Part shown: one piece after another, positions 11,668 through 22,466 of the stretch
Numbering within the stretch: the stretch's first letter is position 1
Layout: the number at the start of each line of letters is the position of its first letter
DNA from: Tausonia pullulans
Taxonomy: Eukaryota > Basidiomycota > Tremellomycetes > Cystofilobasidiales > Mrakiaceae
NCBI GenBank assembly: GCA_951802195.1
Contig: OX637627.1
Span: forward strand, 682,001 to 746,000
Reading direction: 5' to 3'
DNA: 64,000 nucleotides
Made by a program: the position numbers and the translations under genes
The notes under the pieces: model-generated
Databases searched by the model: none
What the model was told of the DNA's origin: nothing
What the model saw: only the letters and a program-made list of their open reading frames with translations

Positions 11668-13538
11668 TTACTTCATGAACTGAGAAGCAAGGTCTGTGTT
11701 TCGCAGAGACCAGCTGTCAGTGCGAGCGAGAGAGGAAGCCGTCGGACAAATAGCGATGCCAACTCACTCATGAGGGTGGAAGCCTGGGAGCTCCCTCCGG
11801 AGGCAGCACCAGCGCCAGTGGAGCCGCCCAGCATGCCGCTCATCTTGGACTGAATCATGAGCTGTGGAGGAAAAGCGGGGGTGCGTGAGTTAGTGTCGCG
11901 GATCGCCGGCCGCTGAGGAAAAGAGACGGACCTTCATGATCTGGAGAAGCAGACACGAAATGAGTCAGCTGACGGAGTCCTCATGTGCCGCAGAAGTACT
12001 GCCGGCTCACCATTCCTCCGGCATCGTTCATGACGGACTGCTGCGAGGCGCCGTTCGAGGTCTGGCCTCCAGACTCTGTAAAGGAAAGGCGTTGGCCAAA
12101 TGCATACAAGAGAAGGGGGAAGGAGAGTACCACGCACGGCTAAAGAGCTTCTGAGCCTCAGAGATGGCCATACCGATCTGGTGACAACCACGGACTCTCG
12201 TCAGCTGCAGACAATGTGAGGACCGCCTCAATCGGACTGACCATCTGAGAGGAACCTCCAGCAGTTCCCTTTCCTCCAGAGCTCGAGTTGCCCGTGAACA
12301 TCTGTAGAACAAGTGGCGTTGAGCATCAGAGAACTTAAACAGTTCTCGGCCATGTACGAAACAAAGCAAGAACAACAAACCTTCATCGCCTGCATGGCCG
12401 CAGCCATTGCCATGCTCTGTCCGTCCATCGAGCCGGAGTTGCCAGAACCATAAGCCTGCTGGTGGGCCTGAGCAGCTTGCGCCTGAGATTTTCCAAGCCG
12501 GCACGAGGGTAAGCCGCACTCTGTATCACCAAAGGGCTTATCGCCGGGGACTAACCTCGTCGACGGGCTGAGCAGCATCCGTGGGGTTGTTGGCGAAGCG
12601 CGTCTTGGCGAAGTTGAGGGCAGTCGCGAAGCTGGCAAGTTGAACGGGCGGAGCTCACGGGTTAAGTGCTCGAAGCCAGAGAACTCGTCTCATCGCGTAA
12701 GAAGGGGTACTCACAGGTTGTCGTTAGAGTCGTCATCGTCAGCGTTGTTGGAGTGCTTACGGGCGGTCCTAATAGCCTCGTCGTCATTAACTAAGAGATC
12801 GCAAGCCGAAGAGGGAAATGGGTGTTCAGTCAAGACCGAAAATGGCATGGGAGGGATCAGCATTAAAAGCAAGTCTCCGTGCCCCGCCGGGACATAAATC
12901 CAAATATGGAACGCATCGGCAATCGACTCGGCGTTGAGACACGTCGACTTGCGAGGTACGTGCACTCCGGGGACGCGACAACTTCCCTCTCTCAAGGTCG
13001 CGAGCCCGAGGGGCCGTCCGCAAAGCCTCCCTCCTCTCATCAGATCCCTCCGCCTCCTGGCCCATTCCAATGCACAGGCGGGTTTCCGATAGAACAGAGA
13101 CGGCACTCACGGTCGGGCTGCTGGACCTGGTTTCCCCCCCCAAGGAAGGATGAGTTCTCGCCCGACGGCCGGTTGAACTGTTCTCCACCCTGGACGGACT
13201 GCTGAGACTGCTGGTACTGCTGAGACTGCTGAGACTGCTGGGGCTGCTGGTACTGCTGAGACTGCTGAGACTGCTGGGGCTGCTGGTACTGCTGAGACTG
13301 CTGAGACTGCTGGGATTGCTGCTGCTGGTCGTTGTTGTTCTTCTGCGAGGCCTCGTACGCCGAGTAGCCCTGCTTGGCAAGCTGGAGTAGAGGAGAAGTT
13401 GGAACGACCCGATCAGCGACTTGCTATACAGGCGAGAACGATCGCTCGTTCACGCACATTAATGAAGTTGTCCTGCGAGCAGAGGCAGAGAGTCAGCTTG
13501 AGTGCAATTCTTGGGCGCTAACAGGCGAGACGAACCAT
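11668..13538 (-). CDS. Gln-rich DUF7721-type ('beta-flanking protein'-like) protein
   Basis: The gene starts with an exon carrying only ATG (13536-13538). A 15-nt exon (13458-13472, DNFIN) follows, then an exon from 13381 down that begins LAKQGYSAYEASQKNNND. The joined start MDNFINLAKQGYSAYEASQ resembles fungal proteins annotated as DUF7721 or beta-flanking protein. Next comes a Q/S/Y/P repeat of about 45 residues, then LFATALNFAKTRFANNPTDA, HQQAYGSGNSGSMDGQSMAM, AAAMQAMK, IGMAISEAQKLFS, SVMNDAGGMIMKLMIQSKMS and MNLASQFMK at the end. The order of short amphipathic helices around low-complexity linkers is that of the family. Function is unknown to me; the Q-rich block is prion-like in composition. 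The final TAA lies at 11668-11670. Middle exon borders are approximate. Confidence 0.7.
13211..13318 (-). repeat. 36-bp coding minisatellite, three copies
   Basis: Three near-identical 36-bp units occur at 13211-13246, 13247-13282 and 13283-13318, with partial units on both sides. On the minus strand each unit encodes twelve residues of Gln, Ser, Tyr and Pro (SQQYQQPQQSQQ type). The repeat is inside the DUF7721-type gene and keeps frame. Confidence 0.92.
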
Positions 13539-16500
13539 GATGTTAGTGCAAGTGGGGGAGATGCAGATGGTGGTTTGGGCTCCGCGGCGGCTTCCTCAAG
13601 CTGATGTCAAAGGCGAGCCGAGCGAGGAGCGAGCGGGCGGAGGCAAGCCACCGCGGCAGACCTGATCCGCGGTTCGCTGCGGTGTTCAGTGCGACCCTGG
13701 TGCTCGCCCGCGAGGATAACAGCTTGCTCCCCTCCTGTATCAACAGCTGTATTGCCTGCTGCCTCTGGATCAACTACTTTTCACGAGCAACGTTGATAGG
13801 GAGCCGGGCCGGCGACAGAGGCGCGGTAAGGCGTCAGCCCCGTTCGATGTTGAGTTGCCACCGCTCCTGACGCACCCGGGTGCTTGGTCTTCTCTCCAAA
13901 TTGATAGAAGGTGAACAGGACAACATCAGATCTGAGGAGAGGGAGTGCATGGTCCTTCCTTTTCATGAAGTCCTTCCGACCCTCAGATAGTGCCGCCTCA
14001 CGAACAAAGAGAAGCCTGACATACACGTGCGACCTACCCAACGTTGAAAGCGCCGCTTGGCCGAAGCAGCCTCGCCGCAGCCTCGCCCTCAAAACACCCG
14101 CGGTTTGACGAAACCCCCTGCTGATCTCCTGTGGATTGGACGAACACCGAGAAGAGGGGAGGACCTGGCCGTTGTCGAGCGCATATATATCCAGAAGGCA
14201 ATGTAACGCTGTCAAGGTGCCGCAGCGAGAACAGTCGGCAGCCGATAGCCTGTGACCACAAAAACGTCCAGTGCAACGTCATACACCCCCGGTGAGTCGA
14301 TACTAACGTCTCTTCTTGAAGCTTTATTTGAGGCCGCTAGTACCAAGGCCTGGGATTAAGTACACATGCTGTGGCCACGCGTAGATTTCCTTGGAAAACC
14401 ACCGTCGGCTTCGCATTGAAAGTTCCTAGACTGCAACAAGCGGGCGGGGGCCGTCCGCCAGTGACTTGCGTTTCTCCTGCCTTCTTGCCCCTCCCACCAG
14501 GAGGATTGAAGAATTAGAGGGCATGACCCAAACCCTAGGGTGTCAATATTGTCCCAAGGGTCGAGGGCTGAAGATGAAGGGCAAGGAGAGGGATGTCGAT
14601 ACAGGGCTAGACATGGGCTCGCTTCGAGATCTTGGACAGGTCTGTCGAGTCCAAATGATATTCAAAGTGCAGAACAAAGATCTATGATGAACTGAATGAT
14701 TCGTGGCCGAAGAGTGAGAACAATTTTGAGGACGAAAAGGACGAGAAAGCAAAGGGATTGGGGCAGTTGACGAAAGAAAAGAAAGGGAAGGATAACGAAG
14801 CATGAAACGTGCAACGATGTGGGGACAGAAGGAACGATGTAGAGGGAATGCTGAGAAAGCAACGAAGATATTGTGCCATCAAACCGCGCAGATCATCCGA
14901 AGCACGTCAAGTAAAAGGACAAGTCGCAGGCGCAGGAGCACAGATGCGGAAGTGGCCAGGCGCAAAGCCGAGATGGCGAGTCTGCGAGATCCTGACATAG
15001 GGTTCGAAGTTGGGTGGCGTCCCTCCATCAAATGTAAGCCGAGAAGATCGGTCAGTACAAGACTGTTTCCAAGTCAGGAAATATTATCTGGCGAATCTAT
15101 CTTCCGGCCTTGCGGAAAAGTGGCGACAAGAACCCGGTTTGGGCCTGGCTTCAGCTAGCAGTGGAAGGGCTGGTTCAGCAATATTTCAAGATAATTCCTA
15201 AATACTGGGGGGATGGGCACTATTTTAAAAAATTCAAGAGGTAAAAGAACGAAGTCTTGCAGTTCAGCGCGAACAAATGGCCCTCTTAGACCAACACGAG
15301 ACGCGGACCCTCGAAACCGACTGCTCACGGTGGCATTGCTCAATGAGGTCACGATTCATGAGGGATGCCGATGACGTGAGTGGGGAAAGTGATTATTAGT
15401 TCCGTTTAAATCCATTGGCGCAACTCGCTGCTGTAATATAACAGTGGCCGTCTCGGACGGGAAGATCTGTTTGAATAGGAGCCGAAAGGGAGGGAGGGTC
15501 TGTACAATTTCAACTCCACGCGAGGGAGTACGTAAGGAGGGTGAGACACTTCTTAGGCTGTCTCGCGAAAGCCTTCCGTGAGGCTCACCGTATGTTTGGC
15601 TCGGATGGTGTTTTTGATGCGTCATCGAAGGGAATACACGAGACAAGGAGAGAGGATCTTTCGGTCGTGGGGCAGGAAAGAAACCCCCGTGTAAGTTCCA
15701 GACTTCCCTGCGCGCGGAACCGACGAATGCATCCGCCACCGAAGCCAGGCGCCGCTGCCCCAACTTGCCCAGACATGTATGAGGAGCAGGGCGAATTGGC
15801 GCACGTGCAACATTGAAACCGAGACACCGTTTGAGAAGCAGCGAAGGACGCCGGAGTTTTTCCCACTCCTACCAATAATGGGTGAGGTGCAGAGGGGGGC
15901 ACGGACATGCGGATGGGCGGGAGATATTGCTTCCCCCCCCTCTCCCGAGTACTTTCCTCTCGTGCGGCTATCTTCACCGTTCTCCCCAAAGTTCATCTCA
16001 TTCTGATTTCTCACAGAACTTACTTCCAAGACTCTCCCCCTCTATCTCCCACCTCGTCTCGTCGGCTGTTTCCCCGCTCCCAACAGCCGTGCGTTTCATC
16101 GTTTCTCTCTTACGGCCCTCGCCCTTCCCGCCGTCCTCGCCACCTACAGCGATCCCGCATTTTAAACAAGCTCGATAATCCTAGCATACATGTGCAAGCA
16201 AAGGAGCTGTCGTCCTGTTTTCGGCTGCCCGGCGCCCTCGAGCCATTTCGTTCCTAGTCTGAGCTCGTTCTTTCACGGCTTCACTTCTCTTGCCATGTTT
16301 ATCACTTGCCCATCGTTCTTCCATCCAATCTAACGGGCGGGCGTTCCTAGGCCGTCCAAGGAGAACCTTGACGATTATTACTCCTCCAGTGTAAGTTTCG
16401 ACCTCCTCAACTTAGGAGAAGCCGCCAATGTTCGCCCTCATGTTAGTTTCACCCATTGATCAGCCCTTGTTGTTCCTCTCAACTGCCAAGGGACTTACCC

Positions 16501-17469
16501 TGCTTGTATGTCGAGCAGTTGCCAACTGAGAGCGAAAAATTGAGGTGCGAGATCAATGACGGCGCACCCAAGAAGACCAAATGTGACGACAATATAACCG
16601 AGTCGCACGCAGCCACGGGCGCTTGCTATTTCGCAGGTGCCAGATATTCATGGTTTCGACAGGTAGCGAGACTAGACTAACTCCCTTGTCACATATAAAG
16701 CGATAAACCGGTGCCCGGTGGGCAATTCGCTCTCCAGGGACGACTGCCCCCCCTTCAACGCTCCGACCAGGAAGACTAATCTGCCCCACTTGCAAGCGGT
16801 CGACGTCCCTTGACGCCATGCTCGCAGGGTGCCAGGCTTAGAGTCCGTCCTTGTATCTAGGCAGAATTTGTCGAATGACGGAGCTTGCATGCTAATAGTT
16901 CCCTTGCTTCTTCGGCCCCGTCCGCAGGAAGGCCTTTGTGGTCAAGATCGGGCGCAAGATCAAAGACACCGAGATACTGGAGCAGCAGTGCGTACTGAAG
17001 CTTCATCTCTCCTGCTTCATCTCTCCTTTATTCCCTGTTTCCGCCCTCTGGAGTCTTCCCCTCTTAAAATGGGCACCCCTTGCTTTTATATCTGGACACT
17101 CTTGGAGCTCCTCATTACCTAATCTCCATAAACTCAAACCCGCAGACGTCGTGATACTCTGATCTCTGCATTTAACCTTCGTTTCTCCCTTATCTGTATC
17201 TCTCGATGGTCCCTCTTGTTTCCACACCTGCCTCGTGCTTTCTTAACCGAACCAAACCCTCCCTCGCAGAGCGACAATATATGGATCCCCCTCTGACGAG
17301 CCACCAAATGGAACGAAGAATACTGAAATGAAGAGAGAAGACAGAGAATCTAACGACGTCGAAAAAGAGTTGCGTGGCGCGCCCATCCGCCCCGCCCTAC
17401 CCGCCTTTGCCATCTGGAGTGGTGGCGGGCGAAGGAAACCGCGTCCATTGATTCGAGGGGGCCCTCTCC
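13539..17469. other. Gene-poor region of 3.9 kb
   Basis: This is the longest stretch without a recognised gene. The right part of the promoter side holds TATATAT at about 14184-14190. Open frames between 13.6 and 16.2 kb have unlike-gene codon use and no domain, and stretches near 14.6-15.4 kb are poorer in GC than the genes around them. From about 16.35 to 17.16 kb, plus-strand splice-like borders flank short open segments (a segment beginning PSKENLDDYYSSS at about 16362 and RKAFVVKIGRKIKDTEILEQ at about 16926). I could not assemble these into a convincing gene. No tRNA, rRNA or repeat family was seen. Confidence 0.4.
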
Positions 17470-20400
17470 TCAGAGACCGAGGATCCGCATAATGACAAAT
17501 CCAAGCGAGATGATGACCTGGACACAAACACACGCATATCAGCTCCGAAGGAACTCTTCTGAAGAAAAGAGGGGCAACGACTTACTATAGTCGCGAGGAC
17601 AGTAGCGGGGATACCGTTCTTGAGGAAGTCGGTGGCGTCCAGGTAGCGGTTGCCTAGCGAGTCCTCTTCGGCGATGGCGCTCATGTTGGGGAAGCCACTG
17701 ACGGGGAGGCCCATGCCAGCCGAGCAGATGAGGGCGGTTGCCTAGAGGGAGGAAGCCGGGTCAGGGACGGACCCCGCGCGAGATAAGCAAGCAGGCATTG
17801 GACGAACCATGATAAGCAGACGTGGGTGCGGATCCTCGAGCGACTCGCCGATGCGAGATGCAATAGGGACAAGGAGAACCGCGGCGATCGTGTGAGAGAT
17901 GCTGGGAGGATGGAGAAGGATCAGCGATCGTTAAGCGCGGGGAGCGCTGAGAGCATAACTTACAACGTCGAGATGATCATGACAACGACGGAGAAGACGG
18001 CGAGAATCTGCCAGAGGCCGAGACCGTCGACAAGCTTCTCAACGAGGTAATCAAGGGCGTCGAGCAGGCCCGAGGAGAGGACGGCCTTGCCGAGGGCGAT
18101 GCCGCCCATGGCGAGGAAGCTAGAGCGAACCACACAAGACATCAGAGACTGAGGCAATCAATATATCAAAATGTCGATAAAACGGCTTACACGATCGACC
18201 AGTGAAAGCTGGAAGAAAGGGAAGGGTGGAACATTGAGCCAATTTATCGGTAGCACCCGGGCAAACTGGTGAGGAAAAGGGGTGCCTTACTTGTGGAAGT
18301 CCTCTTTGGACAGGATCTTGGTACCGAAGAAGGCCACAAGCGGGATGACGGCGATAATGCCCATGTCGCCGATCCACTCCTCGAGGTTCTTCTCAATACA
18401 CCAAAGGCTGATGGTGAAGAGTGTGACCACAGCGACGAAGAGGTGAGTACGGTCGAATTTGTCACCGTGCGGCTTGATGGGCGCTATGGCAAGGTCCGAG
18501 TCCCAGCGGTACCCGATGTGAAGGAAGGCCCAGATCTGTGGGGGCCAAGTGAACTTGAGTCTAGTGTTTGGCACATCGAAGCACGGACAACGCACAAGAA
18601 GAACAGAACACGATGCGACGGGAAGAGAGATGGCGAACCATTGGAGCCAGTCGAGAGGCGGATCCATGGCACCGAGGGCGATGAGATTTTGAGGCGAAGA
18701 GATAGGCGAGGCCATTCCGCCGATGTTGGACGCGAGCGCGATTGCGATCTAAAAATGAAAGGCTGTTGAGCAAATGCCTTCACTTGTAGTGTGAAATAAC
18801 GCACAATGAGGCAGCGCGTAAAGTTGGAGCCTGAGGGAAGCTTGGATGTGATGGGCTGGGGCGGCGCAGAAAGTCAGCGTCCAAGGCATGGAAAGACGAG
18901 GCAAATAACAGGAACCGACCTTGATAAGGGCAAAGCAGAGCGTCGGAGCGGCGACATTACTGATCCACATCGAAGCGAACGTGGCGACAGCCATCTGGCT
19001 GAGGAGGACCACGCTCGGCCGGGTGCCGGCTAAGTTGAGGATCCGGGTAGCCATGATCACGTCCATGCGCGTCTTGCTGAGAGCAGCGGCAATGGTGAAA
19101 CCTCCGATGAGGAGCATGATTGTAGGCGAGAACATTTGGGAGAAGATGAACCTGGGAGTCGGGCAGACAAGGTCAGCGTGTCTGCGTCGCCATCAAGCAG
19201 GAAAGCGCAAACACACTTGGTCGCATCTGGAGCAGAGAGCCGCGTATCTTTGCCATCTGAGGATCGGAGGACACGAAGAACGACGACGAGGAAAGGGACA
19301 GATAGAGAAGTGACAAAGAGAGGGATGGCCTTGACGAAGAAGGCAACTAGTCAGCAAGACTAGAAGCTGAGGACGGGAATAATTCTCACACTCACCTCGG
19401 TCGCCCAGAGAATCGTGCAGAAGACAAGCATGGCTAGGCAGTTCTGCTCCTCGATTCGATCAAACGTGTTGGCGGCCCCGGACGTCATGATGATGAGGAT
19501 AATGACGGCGATCGCAAAGATGCAACCGCTCTTGCTGAGCCAGCTCGGGAGATAGATCGTTCCGAGCGGCGTCTTGAAGAAGGGCTTCCAGGCACCTTTT
19601 TCCAACTCGGCATCGAGGAAGCCCGTGGCAGCTCGAGGATCCGGAACCGCACGGAGGAGACCGGCGCCGTCACTGGCACGTTGGCTCTGGACCATCTGGC
19701 GCCAGACGGTGTCGCGCTCGACAACGACCTGAAGAGGCGAAAAACGACGAGCTCAGTCGGTTGCTAAGGTTGAGTTGAGGCACAGGAAGAACGGGGGACG
19801 GACCTTCTCGCGGAGCTGAGAGCCCAGCTGACGGCCAGCGAGCTCTTTGTCGCCGCCGACGACGACCCGGGCGTAAGTCGAGACGAGGATTTGGTCCAGC
19901 ACCTCAAGGGACTCCTTAACCTCGGGGAGCCACGGGTAGAAAGTCGGAAGTATGTTCTCGAGGTAGTCGTCCTTGGTTGTAGAGCCAGTGAGCTTGTCGA
20001 ACCTGTTCATAGTGTCAGTCCAGCCTGCAGAATTCGAGACAGCGGGAAAAACACACTTCTTGAGCGCCTTCTTCACACCCTCCTGGTTGAGATCTCGGAA
20101 GCCGCGGAGAGCGTTGAGCTCAAGCCAGACCGAGGCGATCTGCCGTTTGTAGATGATCTTAAGCATGGTCGCACGGCTGCCCGTTCCAGTCCATACGTTG
20201 ACCATCTTGCCGAAACCGTCTGACATCATCGAGTCCGACATGGGCGCGAGTGAGAGGGAGTTACTCTCGACAGGGACGAGCCCCAGGTCGTCGTCAGCGA
20301 GAGCCGACCCGGACCCCGACATACGGCGAGACCGACGACGGTTGTTGATGTTCGCGGATGAGTGCGACGTGTTCCTGCGCTTGGTGGACGGAAGGCTTCC

Positions 20401-21801
20401 GAGCGAACTCTCGAGCGCGGCGGTCGCCGTCGTCGGTAGCTGGGCTATCGGCTGAACGGGCGAGTTCTCCGCGGACGAGTCCGAGTTCTCACCGTCCTGC
20501 GAAGTCCGAGGTTTGGTCTGGGAGGAATGTGACTTGGATCGGAGCCGGTTCGCGTAGAGGGACTGCTGAGCCTCGAAGAGCTCAGCAGTGTCGCGCGTGG
20601 GCGAGGTCGAGGGCTGCGAGTTACGCTGCACGACTGGTGCAGAGGAGGGTAGCACATGAAGGTGTCAGCAGATTAGACTTCGGATGACATGCGTGCGGTG
20701 CCGTGTGGAGGGGGCGACTAACAAGAGGACCGCGACCTCGCGTGACGGCCCCGGCTTCCCGTTCCGACCTGAACACCCAGTCCACCGACAGTACCCTGAC
20801 CCTCGTCATCCTCCCCGTTGTTTTCCCAAATTACATCCTCCCCTAATTCCTTCTCCTCGCGAGCCTCCTCCTCTTCAATCTCCCGCTGAAGGCCGCGGAC
20901 TTGCTCCATAAGTACGCCCTCCTCGATCTCGTAGAACTTGGAGACCTTACGGAGCTCCTTGGTCAGCAAGTTGAAGAACGGGCGGTGCGACGCTGCTTCG
21001 TCTCCGGCCCCTCCGGCGGGAGGGGACAGCAGCGGCGAGGACTCGAGGTCGGTGTAGGTCGAACGACGGGGAGGAGGCGCCGAAACGGGGATGGCTTTCT
21101 TGAGGGCTTCGTAGCTTGGGGGAGGCGAGAGCAACGGGGGCAGAGTCAGCCAGTTGTCTGAGTTGTCTCTTCGAGACACAGCCAATCCGCACAGGGCGGG
21201 CGCTGAGGGGCGCTTAGAGCTATTGGCGGGTGTTTATCCATACGCGAAGAGTGAAGGCAACGACCGACGACCGGGCCTCAAGGCCGGAGCCGAAGAGCCT
21301 TCGCTCGTTCGGGCGAACTCAGCCCTCCTGGAGGCCAATACAGCCTCCCAAGCCAGAGATGCGCCGACCAATGGACACTCTACTGCCTTCCTTCTTGGGC
21401 GACCTGACGGCGTAAGCAAGCCGACGGAAGCAAGCCGCCCTCGCATGTATGCTCTCGCTCTCACTCGCTCTCGCCTCCACCCATACGTGCACGTGCACGT
21501 GCGAGGAAGGCTGGTTTCCTTCCGGAGGTTGCCTTTCCAAATACGCATTACACTCACTCAACATAGCTGTCAAGCCAATCCTGGAGAAGAGTCCGAGTCA
21601 GCGGCTGCTCAAGGGAAGGGGCCGCTGTAGAAAGAAGCGACCACTCACCGGCCTAGCGTTGAAGAGGAGGGCGGTTCTGTGGAAGGCAGGGAGAGAAGGG
21701 CGTCGCATGAAAGCGTCGGCCCAGTCAACCACGGAGCCAGAGATGGGCCAGGAGAATCAGGGAGACTCGAGGCAGTCTCCAGCAACGCACCCGAACTTCA
21801 T
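17470..21801 (-). CDS. SPX-domain low-affinity phosphate transporter (PHO87/PHO90 type)
   Basis: The family takes up inorganic phosphate with an SLC13-like membrane domain controlled by an N-terminal SPX domain that binds inositol pyrophosphates. The first coding exon is only 11 nt (21791-21801, ATGAAGTTCGG). The next starts at 21676, and the joins give MKFGTALLFNARPDWLDSYV, then DYEALKKAI from 21114. KFYEIEEGVLMEQVRGLQRE and LRGFRDLNQEGVKKALKKCV complete the SPX, with a long Ser-rich loop between its parts. Membrane segments follow, including GCIFAIAVIILIIMTSG, FSPTIMLLIGGFTIAAALSK, MWISNVAAPTLCFALI and NIGGMASPISSPQNLIALGA, the last being the SLC13-type substrate motif. The protein ends GFVIMRILGL. 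Length is in the range of yeast Pho87/Pho90. The frame stays open for about 90 codons above the chosen ATG; MKFG is chosen because SPX proteins begin this way. Confidence 0.93.
21490..21501. promoter_or_regulatory. Double CACGTG motif in an intron of the phosphate transporter
   Basis: Two directly abutting CACGTG hexamers lie at 21490-21495 and 21496-21501, inside a 443-nt intron (21115-21557) of the SPX transporter gene. CACGTG is the core site of bHLH factors, including Pho4 in yeast phosphate control. A regulatory role here is inference. Confidence 0.4.
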
Positions 21802-22466
21802 CCTCCACTCTTGCTCAGTGAGGATGCGGTTGACTGAGGGGTAGTGGCGTTCGCGGGTGAAAGCGACGTTGGCTTCGGGTGTCTCGAGTTGCGGCCCTGC
21901 TGCTCTCGGGGCGAGCTCGGCGAGTTCGTAGTCGTTGGGGGAGAGGCCGATATGGGCTTCTTCGTCGAGGAGAGTTCGAAAGGACGTGGTGGACGTCCGG
22001 GCGGAGGCGCAGGTGTCGGCGTAAGGAGGAATGGTCGTCGGAGAGGACTGGCCGAGGGCCAATAGGGACATCCTCTCTGTCGAGTCTGGGCTGATGCTCG
22101 CTCTCGTGCTGAGGCGAGGGCGGCGGTGCGTGCGCGAGCGGAATGAATACGCGCGACTACCAGGCGAAGAAGAGCGCGAAGGAAGCGCGAAGGAGAGAGG
22201 AATGCGTTGAGATGCGAGTGTGCGTGTCTCTGAGAGACAGAGGGAGAGAGAGGGAGACGAAGGATAGAGACCAGCAAACTACCCGATCCTCTCCTCTAGC
22301 AACAAACACTGCTCTTCGCGCCAAGCCGACTCACCGCGCCGCGTCACGGCTGAGAGCCGTCTTCGCGGCTACTAGCCTATTTGTCGTGTGCGCGTGTGGC
22401 AGTTCAGCCAAACTGCTCGCGAGTCGAAAGAAAAAACATATAGATATGAGGAGAGACCAGTAATAT
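21802..22466. other. Region between phosphate transporter start and DSC1 stop
   Basis: This 0.67-kb stretch should carry the promoter and 5' leader of the phosphate transporter and the 3' end of the DSC1 transcript. On the minus strand it holds a frame open in phase with the transporter start from 22071. A GA-rich tract lies on the plus strand at about 22226-22270. No separate gene is supported. Confidence 0.4.

Noticed and set aside
11668-13538. Mating-type locus suggested by a 'beta-flanking'-like protein
   Set aside because: No homeodomain genes, pheromone genes, receptor genes or mitochondrial intermediate peptidase gene lie nearby.
13781-14215. 144-codon open frame on the minus strand in the gene-poor region
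   Set aside because: No domain, no family resemblance and random-looking composition.
15001-15030. GGTTCGAAGTT, like a tRNA B box
   Set aside because: It does not match GGTTCGANTCC, and no A box or cloverleaf was found around it.
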